From assembly GCF_014695395.1 (NCBI RefSeq), contig NZ_JACJOF010000016.1:124001-188000 (forward strand): a stretch of 64,000 nucleotides of DNA. Reading direction: 5' to 3'. Every line of letters starts with the position of its first letter. Positions within the stretch are counted from its first letter, which is position 1. Shown here one piece after another: positions 33,939 to 43,203 of the stretch. The notes beneath the pieces were generated by a model. It saw only the letters and a list, made by a program, of their open reading frames with translations, was not told the DNA's origin and searched no databases. This DNA comes from Nodosilinea sp. FACHB-131. GTDB taxonomy: Bacteria; Cyanobacteriota; Cyanobacteriia; Phormidesmidales; Phormidesmidaceae. The translations under genes and the position numbers were made by a program.

Positions 33939-35051
33939 TTATGTGACTTCCAAATCTGACAGAAGCGTGTAGTAGGCTTTGGCTTGTGCCGATAAGCTAT
34001 GCACCTGATACCAGGCATAGGCACGATCTGCGATCGCCTGCATCAATGCCATATCCCTTTTCTCGGTATTGTATTGTTCTGGAAGTGCATAGTGCTTACC
34101 AGGTTGCAATCCCTCTTCGGAAACATCAGACATAGTAGCGCTGATAGGTATGACTCTGTGAGCACAGTACGCCGCGAAAATAGTGGATTTGCCAAGAAAT
34201 GCAGGGTGGTAGCTGAAAAAACCTGCTATCGAGTCGGAGAGGATAGTAGAAACCTCTTCAATAGGGAGACAACCCGCAACAGTAATTGGTACATTATCTA
34301 CATCAGCAGGGAGCGGGTCGAGGACTGGTCCGATGTCAAAAATTTGTTGAATGTCTAGGTATCGGCAAATGTGGCGCAATTGCTCTAGGGAATCTTTATA
34401 AACCTTAGAACGTTGGCTACGCCCTCCAAAGATAACAAGGCGACGGGTCTTTTCAAAAAGGCTGGAAGGATTTTGTGGTTCGCCTACGTTTGAAAAGACA
34501 GGAAGCGTTGGAATAGTTACAAACCGTTCTGGGGCGTAGCTCTGAAGTAGCTCGGCGTAAGAACGTTTGTTAGTGAGAATGCGATCGCTTAATCTAACTA
34601 ATCGTTTTACTAAGTATCTCTGGGTTGCAGAAAGCCAAAAAGCACTTGTCCAGATTGGGCCAAAGGCAGAAGTCTCGTGAAACATTGTCACCAAGTGCGC
34701 CTGTTGGCGTTGGTGCCTCCAAGCTTTTAACCCATTGACGAGCCAGGTCGGACAGCCGCGTTTGGCGTAACCATAACCAACATAGTGAAGTAGGATAGGG
34801 CTCCCAGGATTAATATCAGACACATGAGCAAGAAGAGATTTTTTTGATCGAGAGCCAACTTGATCAACTTGAAATCCCTTTAATTGTTTATCTCCTACCC
34901 AAGCTGGGTCACAAACCACGAAGTTGGTATTAATGTCAAAATCTGATCTAAGCTGGTGCGCTAAATTAAGAGCATAATCACCTACCCCGTCAACACTCGG
35001 AGAAAGACGCGGGACGATTTGGCAAATTTCTTTATATATTCTACTATTCAT
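33939..35051 (-). CDS. Glycosyltransferase-like protein (divergent GT-B)
   Basis: The 370-residue protein has a GT-B style start (IVPRLSPSVDGVGDYALNLA) and a middle region ILLHYVGYGYAKRGCPTWLV and HETSAFGPIWTSAFW. The GT4 donor-site glutamate pair is not recognisable; the equivalent stretch reads SIAGFFSYHPAFLGKSTIF. It may use a different nucleotide-binding geometry or may have lost activity. The position 2 bp before a methyltransferase gene and within the cluster argues for a role in the same glycan. Donor and acceptor are unknown. Confidence 0.75.
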   Translation of the reverse strand: MNSRIYKEICQIVPRLSPSVDGVGDYALNLAHQLRSDFDINTNFVVCDPAWVGDKQLKGFQVDQVGSRSKKSLLAHVSDINPGSPILLHYVGYGYAKRGCPTWLVNGLKAWRHQRQQAHLVTMFHETSAFGPIWTSAFWLSATQRYLVKRLVRLSDRILTNKRSYAELLQSYAPERFVTIPTLPVFSNVGEPQNPSSLFEKTRRLVIFGGRSQRSKVYKDSLEQLRHICRYLDIQQIFDIGPVLDPLPADVDNVPITVAGCLPIEEVSTILSDSIAGFFSYHPAFLGKSTIFAAYCAHRVIPISATMSDVSEEGLQPGKHYALPEQYNTEKRDMALMQAIADRAYAWYQVHSLSAQAKAYYTLLSDLEVT

Positions 35052-35204
35052 CCTTAAATTATTCTTCAGCTTAATATCTTAATTACTGATTTCAGTACAA
35101 CCCTTTGCTTAACCATAATTGCTTTCCAAGCAGAGCTGTAAGGAGGAATTTGAATGGATTTCTATTTTGCTTATTAGTTAAGGATTAGAGAATGCTAGAC
35201 CGAA

Positions 35205-36080
35205 CTAAGCGATGTAACCGTAAGAACTCAATTCACGATGCGCAACTCGCTCCGCCGACTTGATATCTATAGTATCTCGCTTCTTATACTTTCCAATTGA
35301 TTTAGTTGAGGCTTGTTTAAAGCATTTCTGAAGACGATTGTCAAAATCAGCACCAATATAGTTAACAATTTTTTCCCCGAAAACCATAGGTTCATATACC
35401 AAGTCTTCGTATTTTATTTTCAGGATTCGTCCGCTTGTTACTACGTTAGTTTGAGAAAAAAAGGATTCGCAGCAACGCACCATTTCTCTCCACATCCAAA
35501 TAGAACGAACATAAGGTGATGCTTCAATAAAGTTATCTACTTGGTCAACTGCAACCCACCAGGGTATCCAAAAATCTTGGCATGGATAACCGAGTGCTGA
35601 TTCTGATGTATTTAAAGTTTTAAGCTTTTCATTGGTGAGTACGTCATAGCTTTTAACTAATGAATTAGCACAATCGCGACCATCACGATACAAATATATG
35701 ATTTTACAATCCGGCAGTGCTCTATAAAGGAAATTAGGCGAAAAGCTAAAAAATGGCTCTTTATAAATCAAGTTTTGAATTTTTCGTTGCCGCTGAAATA
35801 TTTTTTTGGCTTCGCTAACCCCTAGAAAACCAGCGGCTAAGCGGTGAAATGCTTTAAACCGAGAGTTGGGGATAGCATCAAGATACACGTTCAGAGTAGA
35901 TCTTAGACCATACTCCAAACAGTGCATTGTTTGCTCAGGTAGTTGTTGAGCGGCAAGATGGGCCATAGGCACCGGAAAAGAGATACCAGATACACATTCT
36001 GTGTAGGGCAATGCTTCCAAACATTCCATTAGAAAAGTTGTTCCTGATCTCGGACAACCTATGACAAAGAACGACTTCAT
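35205..36080 (-). CDS. PAPS-dependent sulfotransferase
   Basis: This 291-residue sulfotransferase has the 5'-phosphosulfate loop GCPRSGTTFLMECL at 8-21 and the 3'-phosphate motif KIIYLYRDGRDCANSLVKSY near 120-140. A GEKIVNYIGADF segment lies near the C-terminus. It would move sulfate from PAPS to a hydroxyl, most plausibly on a sugar of the exported polysaccharide; many cyanobacterial capsules are sulfated. Gaps of 153 bp and 184 bp flank it, larger than elsewhere in the locus, so it may be expressed separately. The codons are AT-rich. Confidence 0.9.
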   Translation of the reverse strand: MKSFFVIGCPRSGTTFLMECLEALPYTECVSGISFPVPMAHLAAQQLPEQTMHCLEYGLRSTLNVYLDAIPNSRFKAFHRLAAGFLGVSEAKKIFQRQRKIQNLIYKEPFFSFSPNFLYRALPDCKIIYLYRDGRDCANSLVKSYDVLTNEKLKTLNTSESALGYPCQDFWIPWWVAVDQVDNFIEASPYVRSIWMWREMVRCCESFFSQTNVVTSGRILKIKYEDLVYEPMVFGEKIVNYIGADFDNRLQKCFKQASTKSIGKYKKRDTIDIKSAERVAHRELSSYGYIA

Positions 36081-36264
36081 AAAAGATGTTGTTTTCGCTG
36101 ACTGGGCACTGATTTGCTGGAAGGAGATGCATCGAAACCTTCAAGACACGTTAGAGCCGTTTTGAAGGTGCTTTGAACTAATTTCCAGGGGTCTATGTTT
36201 AGACTGTAAATGATGATACCTATTTACGTGGACAGTTTGTGCTGCTTTAAGTAGTAAATTAACC

Positions 36265-37389
36265 TTAATCAAATATCTTTTCGAGATAGGAGTTCGCAAT
36301 AGAATTCCAAGAGAAATGATTGTAATAAATGTCATCAAAAGTGCGTTGACTTGTTACCTCATTTATCGACTGAGCATTAGGCGGGAATGCAAGAACTTTT
36401 TCACCTAATAATTGCTTAAGATCCGGAACTCCACCTGTGTTAGTCGCAAACACAGGCATTCCAGATTCCAGCATTTCGTTTAAACAAAGTCCCCATCCTT
36501 CTACTTGGCTGGAAAACAAGCCGATATCATGGTTATTCAACAATTCCAAAAGTGTTGCTCTATCAAAATTAGGAACTATGCTGACCTGCTCCATTTTCTT
36601 CAACCTCAAAAGAGATTTTGAGGTCTCACAATCACCGCATCCAGCGATTGTAAAACTATCTTGAGGGCTGCTTAAGAGCCAAGAGCTTATAAAGTTTTCT
36701 AATTCCTTAATACCTTTATGTTTTACCCACCGACCAATCCACAAAAACCTAATGTGAGGCAATCGCTCAAGACTTCTAGCTACCCTTATTTTCTTTAAAC
36801 TTTCCTGCTCATTCTCAGATATTGCGTTGTAATAAGCGCTGAGTTTTTCACGTAAAGATGGAAACCACTTTGTCATCCACTTCAATTCATGCGTACCCAA
36901 GCAGAAAATATAATCAGCTATATACCATCCAAAGATAATGCTAATAGCGTCAGAAATGGAGATAGTCAATCTTACTGGAAAACTGAGAAAATTTCTCCAG
37001 GTTGCATCACGATCAATATTTAAGGTGCTTAATATATATAGCAAGTCAGGCTGTACATGCCGAGAAACAACAATCGTTTTTTTTCCAAGATACTTTTTAA
37101 TAAAAATTGGGGGACAATCAATTATATCGAATGTATCTTGAGTTTCTAGATAGTCTTTTAGCTTTTTTCGCATATAACGAGATCGATTCCATGGCTTAAC
37201 TTCTGGAACCGGTTGTGGAGACCAAAGGGTAACTTCATGTCCTAGATCTTTGAAAACTTGACCTAGGTTAATCGCTACTTGGGCCGCTCCATACTCAGGC
37301 AGTAACGGAGCATGAGTCACAATCAAAATGCGAAGAGGTCGTCTTTCGAGTTTCCTGGTCATTCCCTGCCGCAAACTAAGATTTTGCAT
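36265..37389 (-). CDS. GT4 glycosyltransferase
   Basis: This 374-residue GT-B enzyme carries RILIVTHAPLLPEYGAAQVA, IRFLWIGRWVKHKGIKELEN, FTIAGCGDCETSKSLL and the donor site SSQVEGWGLCLNEMLESG with Glu297 and Glu305. The sequence is AT-rich, unlike the genes at the two ends of the locus. It overlaps the upstream GT4 gene by 14 bp. The sugar transferred is unknown. Confidence 0.88.
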   Translation of the reverse strand: MQNLSLRQGMTRKLERRPLRILIVTHAPLLPEYGAAQVAINLGQVFKDLGHEVTLWSPQPVPEVKPWNRSRYMRKKLKDYLETQDTFDIIDCPPIFIKKYLGKKTIVVSRHVQPDLLYILSTLNIDRDATWRNFLSFPVRLTISISDAISIIFGWYIADYIFCLGTHELKWMTKWFPSLREKLSAYYNAISENEQESLKKIRVARSLERLPHIRFLWIGRWVKHKGIKELENFISSWLLSSPQDSFTIAGCGDCETSKSLLRLKKMEQVSIVPNFDRATLLELLNNHDIGLFSSQVEGWGLCLNEMLESGMPVFATNTGGVPDLKQLLGEKVLAFPPNAQSINEVTSQRTFDDIYYNHFSWNSIANSYLEKIFD

Positions 37390-38467
37390 AAAGCTCTAGG
37401 TGTTGCTCAACGACGCTTTCCCAGTTCAGGCATGTTACACATTGGCGAGAACGGGTTTGCCACTGCTCAAACTCTTCTGGAGATAGATTAATGATTTGGT
37501 GGATGGCTTCAGCGATCGCCTTTCCTGAGTTTTGCTCAACTACCCAACCTGTCTGTCCATGCTCTACAAACTCTTGCATTGCCCCTGCATCGGTACAAAT
37601 AGCTGGAGTTCCACAAGCCTGTGACTCTAGCAACGTGAAGCCCATAAGTTCTGGTACGGGAGTATAGTTGCCATAACAAGTAGTGTGTACAGAGGGTAAT
37701 ACGGTTACCTTTGCTGTTCGATACTCATTAATGAGACGCTGATCATTAGCATCATGAACAAACTCAATGGGTAATCCTTCCGCCTGCTCTTTTAAGTCGC
37801 TGTAGAACTGGTCATGATAAGCTCTGCCGATGATGACCAGGCGATAATCTGTTGCCCGAAGTAACCGCATTGCGTCAACTAAGTAATTAATGCCCTTGTG
37901 GGGCATTAGCCGTCCTACATAGAGAATTTTATTTTCTTTCCGCAAGGAAGGATCAGGGCAAAATTTATCGATGTCGATGCCGCCTTTAATTAAAGTTGCT
38001 TTTCGTTGCAATGATTCAGGAATAAAGCTTACTCCAAACTGAGAGTAAGTAATGGCCCCTTGATATCCTTGGAATACTGGAAGTTTTTGATTGAGTACCA
38101 AACTACCGCCCCCTCCATAGTCGGTTACAAATACCTTTTTGCCGAGCAGCCGCCCTACTAAACACGCCATATCTGATACGACAGTACTAATGTTGTGAAT
38201 GTGGACAATATCAGCGTTAATTACGGATGTAAGGTAGCGAAGACTAACGGGGTTGACACGGTTTCCGTGAATGAAGTGTTTAACTGGGTAGGTTTCAACT
38301 CGAAGACTGCTAAGATAGCGGGTCTGGCGACTAGGAGCAAAACTGACCAAGGTAGTTGGGGTCTGTTTTGACATCCAGGTTGCTAACTCGGTTGGATATC
38401 GCTCCCCACCACCAATGACTGAGTTATTATCAAAATAAGTGGGTGTAATGTGAGCGACACGCATCAA
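37376..38467 (-). CDS. GT4 glycosyltransferase
   Basis: This 363-residue GT-B enzyme has an N-terminus VAHITPTYFDNNSVIGGGER with the Gly-rich phosphate loop, the hinge KILYVGRLMPHKGINYLVDA, and the donor site TPVPELMGFTLLESQACG with Glu273 and Glu281. The start codon overlaps the stop of the upstream methyltransferase gene (ATGA), and the stop overlaps the following GT4, so three genes are tightly coupled. It holds the last HIP1 octamer (37512) before a long stretch without any. Confidence 0.9.
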   Translation of the reverse strand: MMRVAHITPTYFDNNSVIGGGERYPTELATWMSKQTPTTLVSFAPSRQTRYLSSLRVETYPVKHFIHGNRVNPVSLRYLTSVINADIVHIHNISTVVSDMACLVGRLLGKKVFVTDYGGGGSLVLNQKLPVFQGYQGAITYSQFGVSFIPESLQRKATLIKGGIDIDKFCPDPSLRKENKILYVGRLMPHKGINYLVDAMRLLRATDYRLVIIGRAYHDQFYSDLKEQAEGLPIEFVHDANDQRLINEYRTAKVTVLPSVHTTCYGNYTPVPELMGFTLLESQACGTPAICTDAGAMQEFVEHGQTGWVVEQNSGKAIAEAIHQIINLSPEEFEQWQTRSRQCVTCLNWESVVEQHLELYAKS

Positions 38468-39042
38468 TCAACCCCTGCAATAGATTTCAGCTCAAAATAG
38501 AGGTACCATGCTGGAACTATCCAAGCCCATCGTTCTTCATAGGATTTAGGAAAACGATTTGCTAACCGTGAAACAATTGACCGATTAAACCGCCCTCCTT
38601 GAAACATCAAAAGGCGATATTGAAGTTCAAATCGTGCCTTGGAGTAGTAAGCCAGTTCATGACCATCACAAAAATAGTCAAAGGAAAAATAGCTCAAATG
38701 ATACTTGTGAGTTGGATCAATGTATGAATTTGCGCAACTAAAATGAGGTGTTGTGATAATTAAGACACCTCCGGGTTTCAGTATTCGATGAAATTCTTCA
38801 ATAGTTTTGGGAATATTAACAAGATGTTCAATGACATCAAAGCATTCAATTTTTGAAAATACTTTATCTTCAAATGGATAAGGAGTATTGTCTAAATCCC
38901 AGACATAATCCGGTGAAACATCTTTAGATATGTCAAGCCTGACAATTCCTGGCTTAGGGTCACATTTACCGCATCCTACAGATAGAACCAGTGGCTTACT
39001 AGGGTCATGTAATTGTTTGTCTTTATTCTGCAAAAGATTCAT
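38464..39042 (-). CDS. Class I SAM-dependent methyltransferase
   Basis: This short 192-residue methyltransferase has motif I LVLSVGCGKCDPKPGIVRLD with the acidic end of strand 2, followed by KIECFDVIEHLVNIPKTIEE and HRILKPGGVLIITTPHFSCA. Motif I is followed by a Pro-rich insertion in place of the usual GxG loop, which occurs in methyltransferases of polysaccharide clusters. The substrate is unknown. It is coupled by ATGA overlap to the next GT4. Confidence 0.84.
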   Translation of the reverse strand: MNLLQNKDKQLHDPSKPLVLSVGCGKCDPKPGIVRLDISKDVSPDYVWDLDNTPYPFEDKVFSKIECFDVIEHLVNIPKTIEEFHRILKPGGVLIITTPHFSCANSYIDPTHKYHLSYFSFDYFCDGHELAYYSKARFELQYRLLMFQGGRFNRSIVSRLANRFPKSYEERWAWIVPAWYLYFELKSIAGVD

Positions 39043-39076
39043 TTAAGTTAATTTCTCCTGCATTAGTAAGTAATTT

Positions 39077-39967
39077 TCAAGCTTGGAGACGACCTCTTAA
39101 TTGTTGCCAAGAAGACGCACAAGGCTTAAAGCTATTCATAAACTGAGCCGTACCTGCAAAATGTAAAAAATAATTATTTATCAGAGCGGTACTAATGCAA
39201 CAATCAGTCAATGTTTTCTTGGAAAGCTTTGAAATACGATGCAAATAGTTCTGCCCGTGCCGGATAATTTTATTCTTACTTGGTTCTGGAGGAAGTAAAA
39301 ATGGGTAGTCTCGTAAAATACACTCAGCCCATAACCGATTGAATCGATGGTCAAGCCAATTAACCAAATTGGCCTTAACTAATTCATATGAGAGACATTC
39401 CATCTCAAAGGATTGACCATCTTGATGCTCATGCTTATAGTACGCGTACTCAAGTGTGTCGCGATGAAACTTAGGGGATAAGACCATTACACCTGTTTGA
39501 ACCACCTCAGAAAAATCATCAGATAGACCTACATTTCTATAAAATTCTTTTCCTGTTCTAAAAGGCCAGCTCCAAAATGATTTAGACCTATCCGCTAACG
39601 ACTCAAGTTTTGTAGAGGTACTAGGAAAGGTTTCACTTAGAGGGCCAGAAAACATCTCAACTGCTCCTACCTTTTGCGGCTCGCTAACTTGAGAGATTAT
39701 ACAAGGAGCATAAGGATTTAACAGAACATCCGAATCTATCCATACAACCTGATGATATCGCTTAACTTTCTCATGCCCTAACACCAGACACTTTTGCCAA
39801 GCTGGAGAACGAGTTTCAGCTCGCTTCGACTCATCTAGGGGTTCAGAAATGCAAATAATATCATAGCCATGCTTTTCAGCATATTGTGACCAATTTTTTT
39901 TGCAAGTTGCTTGCCATCTTTCTTGATACTTTTTCCCAATAGCTAGAGTCACAATCGCTTTGTACAT
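39077..39967 (-). CDS. DxD-type glycosyltransferase (GMA12/MNN10-like, GT34-like)
   Basis: The 296-residue protein looks like a GT-A enzyme. It starts AIVTLAIGKKYQERWQATCK, has NWSQYAEKHGYDIICIS, and carries the metal-binding DxD in VVWIDSDVLLNPYAP (Asp78, Asp80). QTGVMVLSPKFHRDTL and LDHRFNRLW follow. This order is seen in GT34-type galactosyl/xylosyltransferases and related nucleotide-diphospho-sugar transferases. The donor sugar is unknown. The ATG is 10 bp after the GT2 gene. The region is AT-rich. Confidence 0.75.
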   Translation of the reverse strand: MYKAIVTLAIGKKYQERWQATCKKNWSQYAEKHGYDIICISEPLDESKRAETRSPAWQKCLVLGHEKVKRYHQVVWIDSDVLLNPYAPCIISQVSEPQKVGAVEMFSGPLSETFPSTSTKLESLADRSKSFWSWPFRTGKEFYRNVGLSDDFSEVVQTGVMVLSPKFHRDTLEYAYYKHEHQDGQSFEMECLSYELVKANLVNWLDHRFNRLWAECILRDYPFLLPPEPSKNKIIRHGQNYLHRISKLSKKTLTDCCISTALINNYFLHFAGTAQFMNSFKPCASSWQQLRGRLQA

Positions 39968-39977
39968 GCCTTTTTTA

Positions 39978-41042
39978 TTACCTACGTTTGGTCACCAGAG
40001 TAGATTTGTAGTATCTAATCTGCTGTAAGAAGGAATCTCCAAAAAGAGAAAGCAGATATTTGCTAATAATTTCCACATCGAGCAGTATTGAATTGTTAAT
40101 GTCAAAACTACTCAAAATCCACAGCTTTTTGCAATGCTTTCTGAATTCTGAAAGGTGTGACTTACCATAAAGATCCAGGCAAAAAGCTCTAAGAAGATGC
40201 CAAGCCTTTCTTCTAACTGCGCGCTTGAGGTTTCTATTCAAATAGATTCTTTCATGTATTTTGAGGATGTCAGAAAAGTAACTATTATTGTCGGATTGAC
40301 CCTTGCAATTTTCGTGCAGGCGGTAACACCCTCTCAATTCGGGTACGAACTTAAATTTATATCCTCTCTCGATCAGCCTCCAGAAAAACTCTATATCCAT
40401 ACAATGATTAAACGATTGATCCAAGAAGTTTCCTTCTTGAAAAACTTTCCGTCTAAAAAACATTGACTGGTTAGACATGTTGCCATCAGGAATCATTTTC
40501 AGGAGATCGAAGTTAGACATATTAATGTCTTCAGTAAAGCTTCCTTGAGCCTCCAAGTTCAGATAGGTCCTAGCACCATAAAATACGTCATAATCCGGGA
40601 AAAATTTAGATTTAACTGCGGCCTCAAAAAATACATTGGGGTAATAGAAATCATCTGAGTTTTGCCATCCAACTAAATCGCCGGTAACGCGATGAAATCC
40701 CTTGTTTATGCCATGACTTTGTCCTTCATCTTTTTCGCTAATCCAGAAAGTCAAAAATGCTTCATACTTCCTGATTATATCAATTGTATTGTCTGTACTT
40801 CCTCCATCAATAATGATGTACTCAAGATTAGGATAGCCTTGCAACAAAACCGACCGAATCGTCTCTTCTATAAACTGTCCCTGGTTATAGCTAGGTGTCA
40901 CAATACTGATGCCGGGATACTCAGAACCATCAGGCATTCGACCGCCTTCAGGTTTACTTTGCTCAGTCCAGGGCCATCCTGTTTTGCCGGGAGCAGGGGT
41001 AGGCAAGTCAACAAGAGTAAGAGCTTTCGTCATTTGTGGCAT
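39978..41042 (-). CDS. GT2 family glycosyltransferase
   Basis: This 354-residue inverting GT-A enzyme begins its catalytic domain at ISIVTPSYNQGQFIEETIRS and has EYIIIDGGSTDNTIDIIRKY (about 74-93). The metal site is GWQNSDDFYYPN (Ser-Asp-Asp 129-131). The acceptor/base region CMDIEFFWRLIERGYKF follows. The N-terminal 44 residues (LVDLPTPAPGKTGWPWTEQ) are a typical leader of a GT2 subgroup from polysaccharide clusters. The C-terminus has basic helices but no clear membrane anchor. The sugar is unknown. Confidence 0.9.
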   Translation of the reverse strand: MPQMTKALTLVDLPTPAPGKTGWPWTEQSKPEGGRMPDGSEYPGISIVTPSYNQGQFIEETIRSVLLQGYPNLEYIIIDGGSTDNTIDIIRKYEAFLTFWISEKDEGQSHGINKGFHRVTGDLVGWQNSDDFYYPNVFFEAAVKSKFFPDYDVFYGARTYLNLEAQGSFTEDINMSNFDLLKMIPDGNMSNQSMFFRRKVFQEGNFLDQSFNHCMDIEFFWRLIERGYKFKFVPELRGCYRLHENCKGQSDNNSYFSDILKIHERIYLNRNLKRAVRRKAWHLLRAFCLDLYGKSHLSEFRKHCKKLWILSSFDINNSILLDVEIISKYLLSLFGDSFLQQIRYYKSTLVTKRR

Positions 41043-41081
41043 AGGTCTGATCGCGCAATATCGCGCCTCCTCCTTTGGAAA

Positions 41082-42272
41082 TTACCCAAGTGTTTGGGCA
41101 ATTTTTAGAAAAGCCTCACCAAATATTCTAATCTCCCTTAAACTATTGGCCCTTGCCATTCCTTCATCCTCTAGAATGGGACCAGGTGTTAAATTCTCCC
41201 AATATTCTGCTAAGAAAGTAGCTAAGTGCTCTGCAGAATCCCGTCTAAAGGAAACACTATAGGGTGGGTTCTGTTCTTGATTAACTGGTAAGTCCGATAA
41301 AATTAAATGTTTTCCAAGACATCTTGCGTCTTCAACCAAAGTACTCCATCCCTCGAAAAGGGATGGCTGAATGACTGCCAGGGCACGTCGCATGAGTTGT
41401 ACCTGATCGGTTTTAGGAATTAACCCTAGAAGAAATACTTGCTGAGCCAAGCCCCATGTGTGAATTGTTTGTAAGATAGTATCAGAATAAGCAGGCTGAC
41501 GAAAATCGTGAATGTGACCTGTGCAAACAACGACTGGATAAATAGACTTTTCTCTAAGAAACTTCAATGCTTCAAAGACAACTAAATGATTTTTATGTTG
41601 CCAGAACTGGTTACTAATGATGAAAAATTTGTCTGGTAAATAGTATTTCTTTTGTGCCTGCAAAGGATCACCTAAATACCATTCAGAGCGAGGAAAAGTT
41701 TTAAAGGATAGGACAGTAGTTCTATCAATTGTTTCTGGGAAAAACTTATGGAGGTCAGTCTCAGCAGTTTTACTACTCAAAACGATAGAAGGGGCATATT
41801 GGGCGATATCAGTAAATAGCTTATCCCTATACTCAAGAATCTCACTTGTAAAGAATTGCGGCAAGTACTTGTGCTGAAAGTCATAAACCCATGCAGCAGA
41901 GCGATAAGATCTTTTTCTGGTAGTTCGATTAAAATAAGGATAAACAAAATCAATTTGTTCTTTATCAAAAAAAGATTCGAGTCGCGGATCACTTATCTTA
42001 ATAAGACTTCGAGAAATTTTCCAAAGAATTCGATTTGATAAATTTATAGGCTGAAGATCTGCCTGAGTATAAGTCTTACTTAAATACAGGTAAATCTGGC
42101 TCGCGATTTCATCCTCTAATTTTTCATCGCACAACAGAGTCAATTCAAAGGTTGATCGGATTTCACTTGGCAAACTTCCCAGCGCTAAGACAATATTTTT
42201 GATATATTCGCTGCCACCAATCCAGCCACGCCCGCCCTGCATTATAAGGCAAATTTTGAGTGGTTTACTCAT
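41082..42272 (-). CDS. GT4-like glycosyltransferase
   Basis: This 396-residue GT-B protein starts KICLIMQGGRGWIGGSEYIK, a GT4 phosphate loop. It has WVYDFQHKYLPQFFT, a mannosyltransferase-like acceptor signature, then FIISNQFWQHKNHLVVFEAL and the donor site PSLFEGWSTLVEDARCLG (303-320). In that site the second glutamate is one residue closer than in classical E-x7-E. Its ATG overlaps the stop of the upstream epimerase gene (ATGA). AT-rich codons are used. The donor is unknown. Confidence 0.86.
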   Translation of the reverse strand: MSKPLKICLIMQGGRGWIGGSEYIKNIVLALGSLPSEIRSTFELTLLCDEKLEDEIASQIYLYLSKTYTQADLQPINLSNRILWKISRSLIKISDPRLESFFDKEQIDFVYPYFNRTTRKRSYRSAAWVYDFQHKYLPQFFTSEILEYRDKLFTDIAQYAPSIVLSSKTAETDLHKFFPETIDRTTVLSFKTFPRSEWYLGDPLQAQKKYYLPDKFFIISNQFWQHKNHLVVFEALKFLREKSIYPVVVCTGHIHDFRQPAYSDTILQTIHTWGLAQQVFLLGLIPKTDQVQLMRRALAVIQPSLFEGWSTLVEDARCLGKHLILSDLPVNQEQNPPYSVSFRRDSAEHLATFLAEYWENLTPGPILEDEGMARANSLREIRIFGEAFLKIAQTLG

Positions 42273-43201
42273 ACGCCAACTAACTCAGCCCGACACCAGT
42301 TTGCAAGGGTTCGCACACCTCTTTCCAATGCAACAGAGGGAGTGAATCCTAGGGCTTGTAATCTCGAGATATCTGCTTGCCAGTGCAAGGGGTTGCCAAT
42401 TGGTACTTTGCCATCAAACTTCAGTTCCCCTTGATATTCCAGAGCTGCCAGCACTAATCCAGCAAGTTCGGCAATAGTCACTTCTCTGCCCGCTGCCAGA
42501 TTGTAGGCTTCCCCTTTCATAACAGCGGCATTGGCGATCGTAAATAACGCTTTGGCGATATCCAAAGCGTGGATAAAGTCTCGGCTCTCCTGTCCAGTGC
42601 CCTGGAGCTGAACGGAATGATGGACGATGGCTTTCTGGCAAATATCCCAGAGTACCTGACGGCGCAACCCAGGTCCATAGGCTGAGAAAATGCGAACAGC
42701 GGCAGTAGGCACTTGATAAAGCTTGTTAAATTCTAAACAGATTTGCTCACATTGCAGCTTGTGGAAGCCATAGGGAGAAATGGGAGCTGTTAACTGGTCT
42801 TCACTAATGGGAATAGAAGCCGGGTTGCCATAGACCGCAGCACTTGATAACAGGATGAAACGACATTGAGGAGCATAGAGACGTAATGCGTTTAGTAGTT
42901 CAAAGGTGAGAACAGTGTTGCCATAAAAATCTGCTTCTGGAGCTTTAACTGAGAGCCCTACCGACGCCCTACCTGCACAATGAATAAAAACTTGAGGAGA
43001 TGTTCCTTGTAAAATAGACTTTAAACTACTGTCAGGTAGTTGCAGACGATGATAGACAGTTAGATTTTCTAAGGGTGCATTTTCTGGAGGAGAATTATCA
43101 ATTCCTACCACGGTCCAGCCCTGTTCCATGAAATGGCGGACAACATAGCGACCGATAAAGCCTGCTGCACCTGTTACTAAGACAGGCTGGCTACTCATCA
43201 A
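42269..43201 (-). CDS. NAD-dependent epimerase/dehydratase (extended SDR)
   Basis: The 310-residue protein has the Rossmann signature VTGAAGFIGRYVVRHF (9-24), FIHCAGRASVG, the catalytic Ser at FILLSSAAVYG (115-125) and Tyr144-x3-Lys148 (SPYGFHKLQCE). These enzymes modify nucleotide sugars, for example 4-epimerisation; the exact reaction is not readable. It is the only obvious nucleotide-sugar-modifying enzyme in the locus, so most precursors must come from genes elsewhere. It is coupled to the following GT4 by a 4-bp overlap. Confidence 0.9.
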   Translation of the reverse strand: MMSSQPVLVTGAAGFIGRYVVRHFMEQGWTVVGIDNSPPENAPLENLTVYHRLQLPDSSLKSILQGTSPQVFIHCAGRASVGLSVKAPEADFYGNTVLTFELLNALRLYAPQCRFILLSSAAVYGNPASIPISEDQLTAPISPYGFHKLQCEQICLEFNKLYQVPTAAVRIFSAYGPGLRRQVLWDICQKAIVHHSVQLQGTGQESRDFIHALDIAKALFTIANAAVMKGEAYNLAAGREVTIAELAGLVLAALEYQGELKFDGKVPIGNPLHWQADISRLQALGFTPSVALERGVRTLANWCRAELVGV

Positions 43202-43203
43202 GT

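Noticed and set aside
36141..36338. Open frame of 65 codons between the sulfotransferase and a GT4 gene
   Set aside because: Overlaps the end of the GT4 gene, lacks a ribosome site and looks like random AT-rich sequence.
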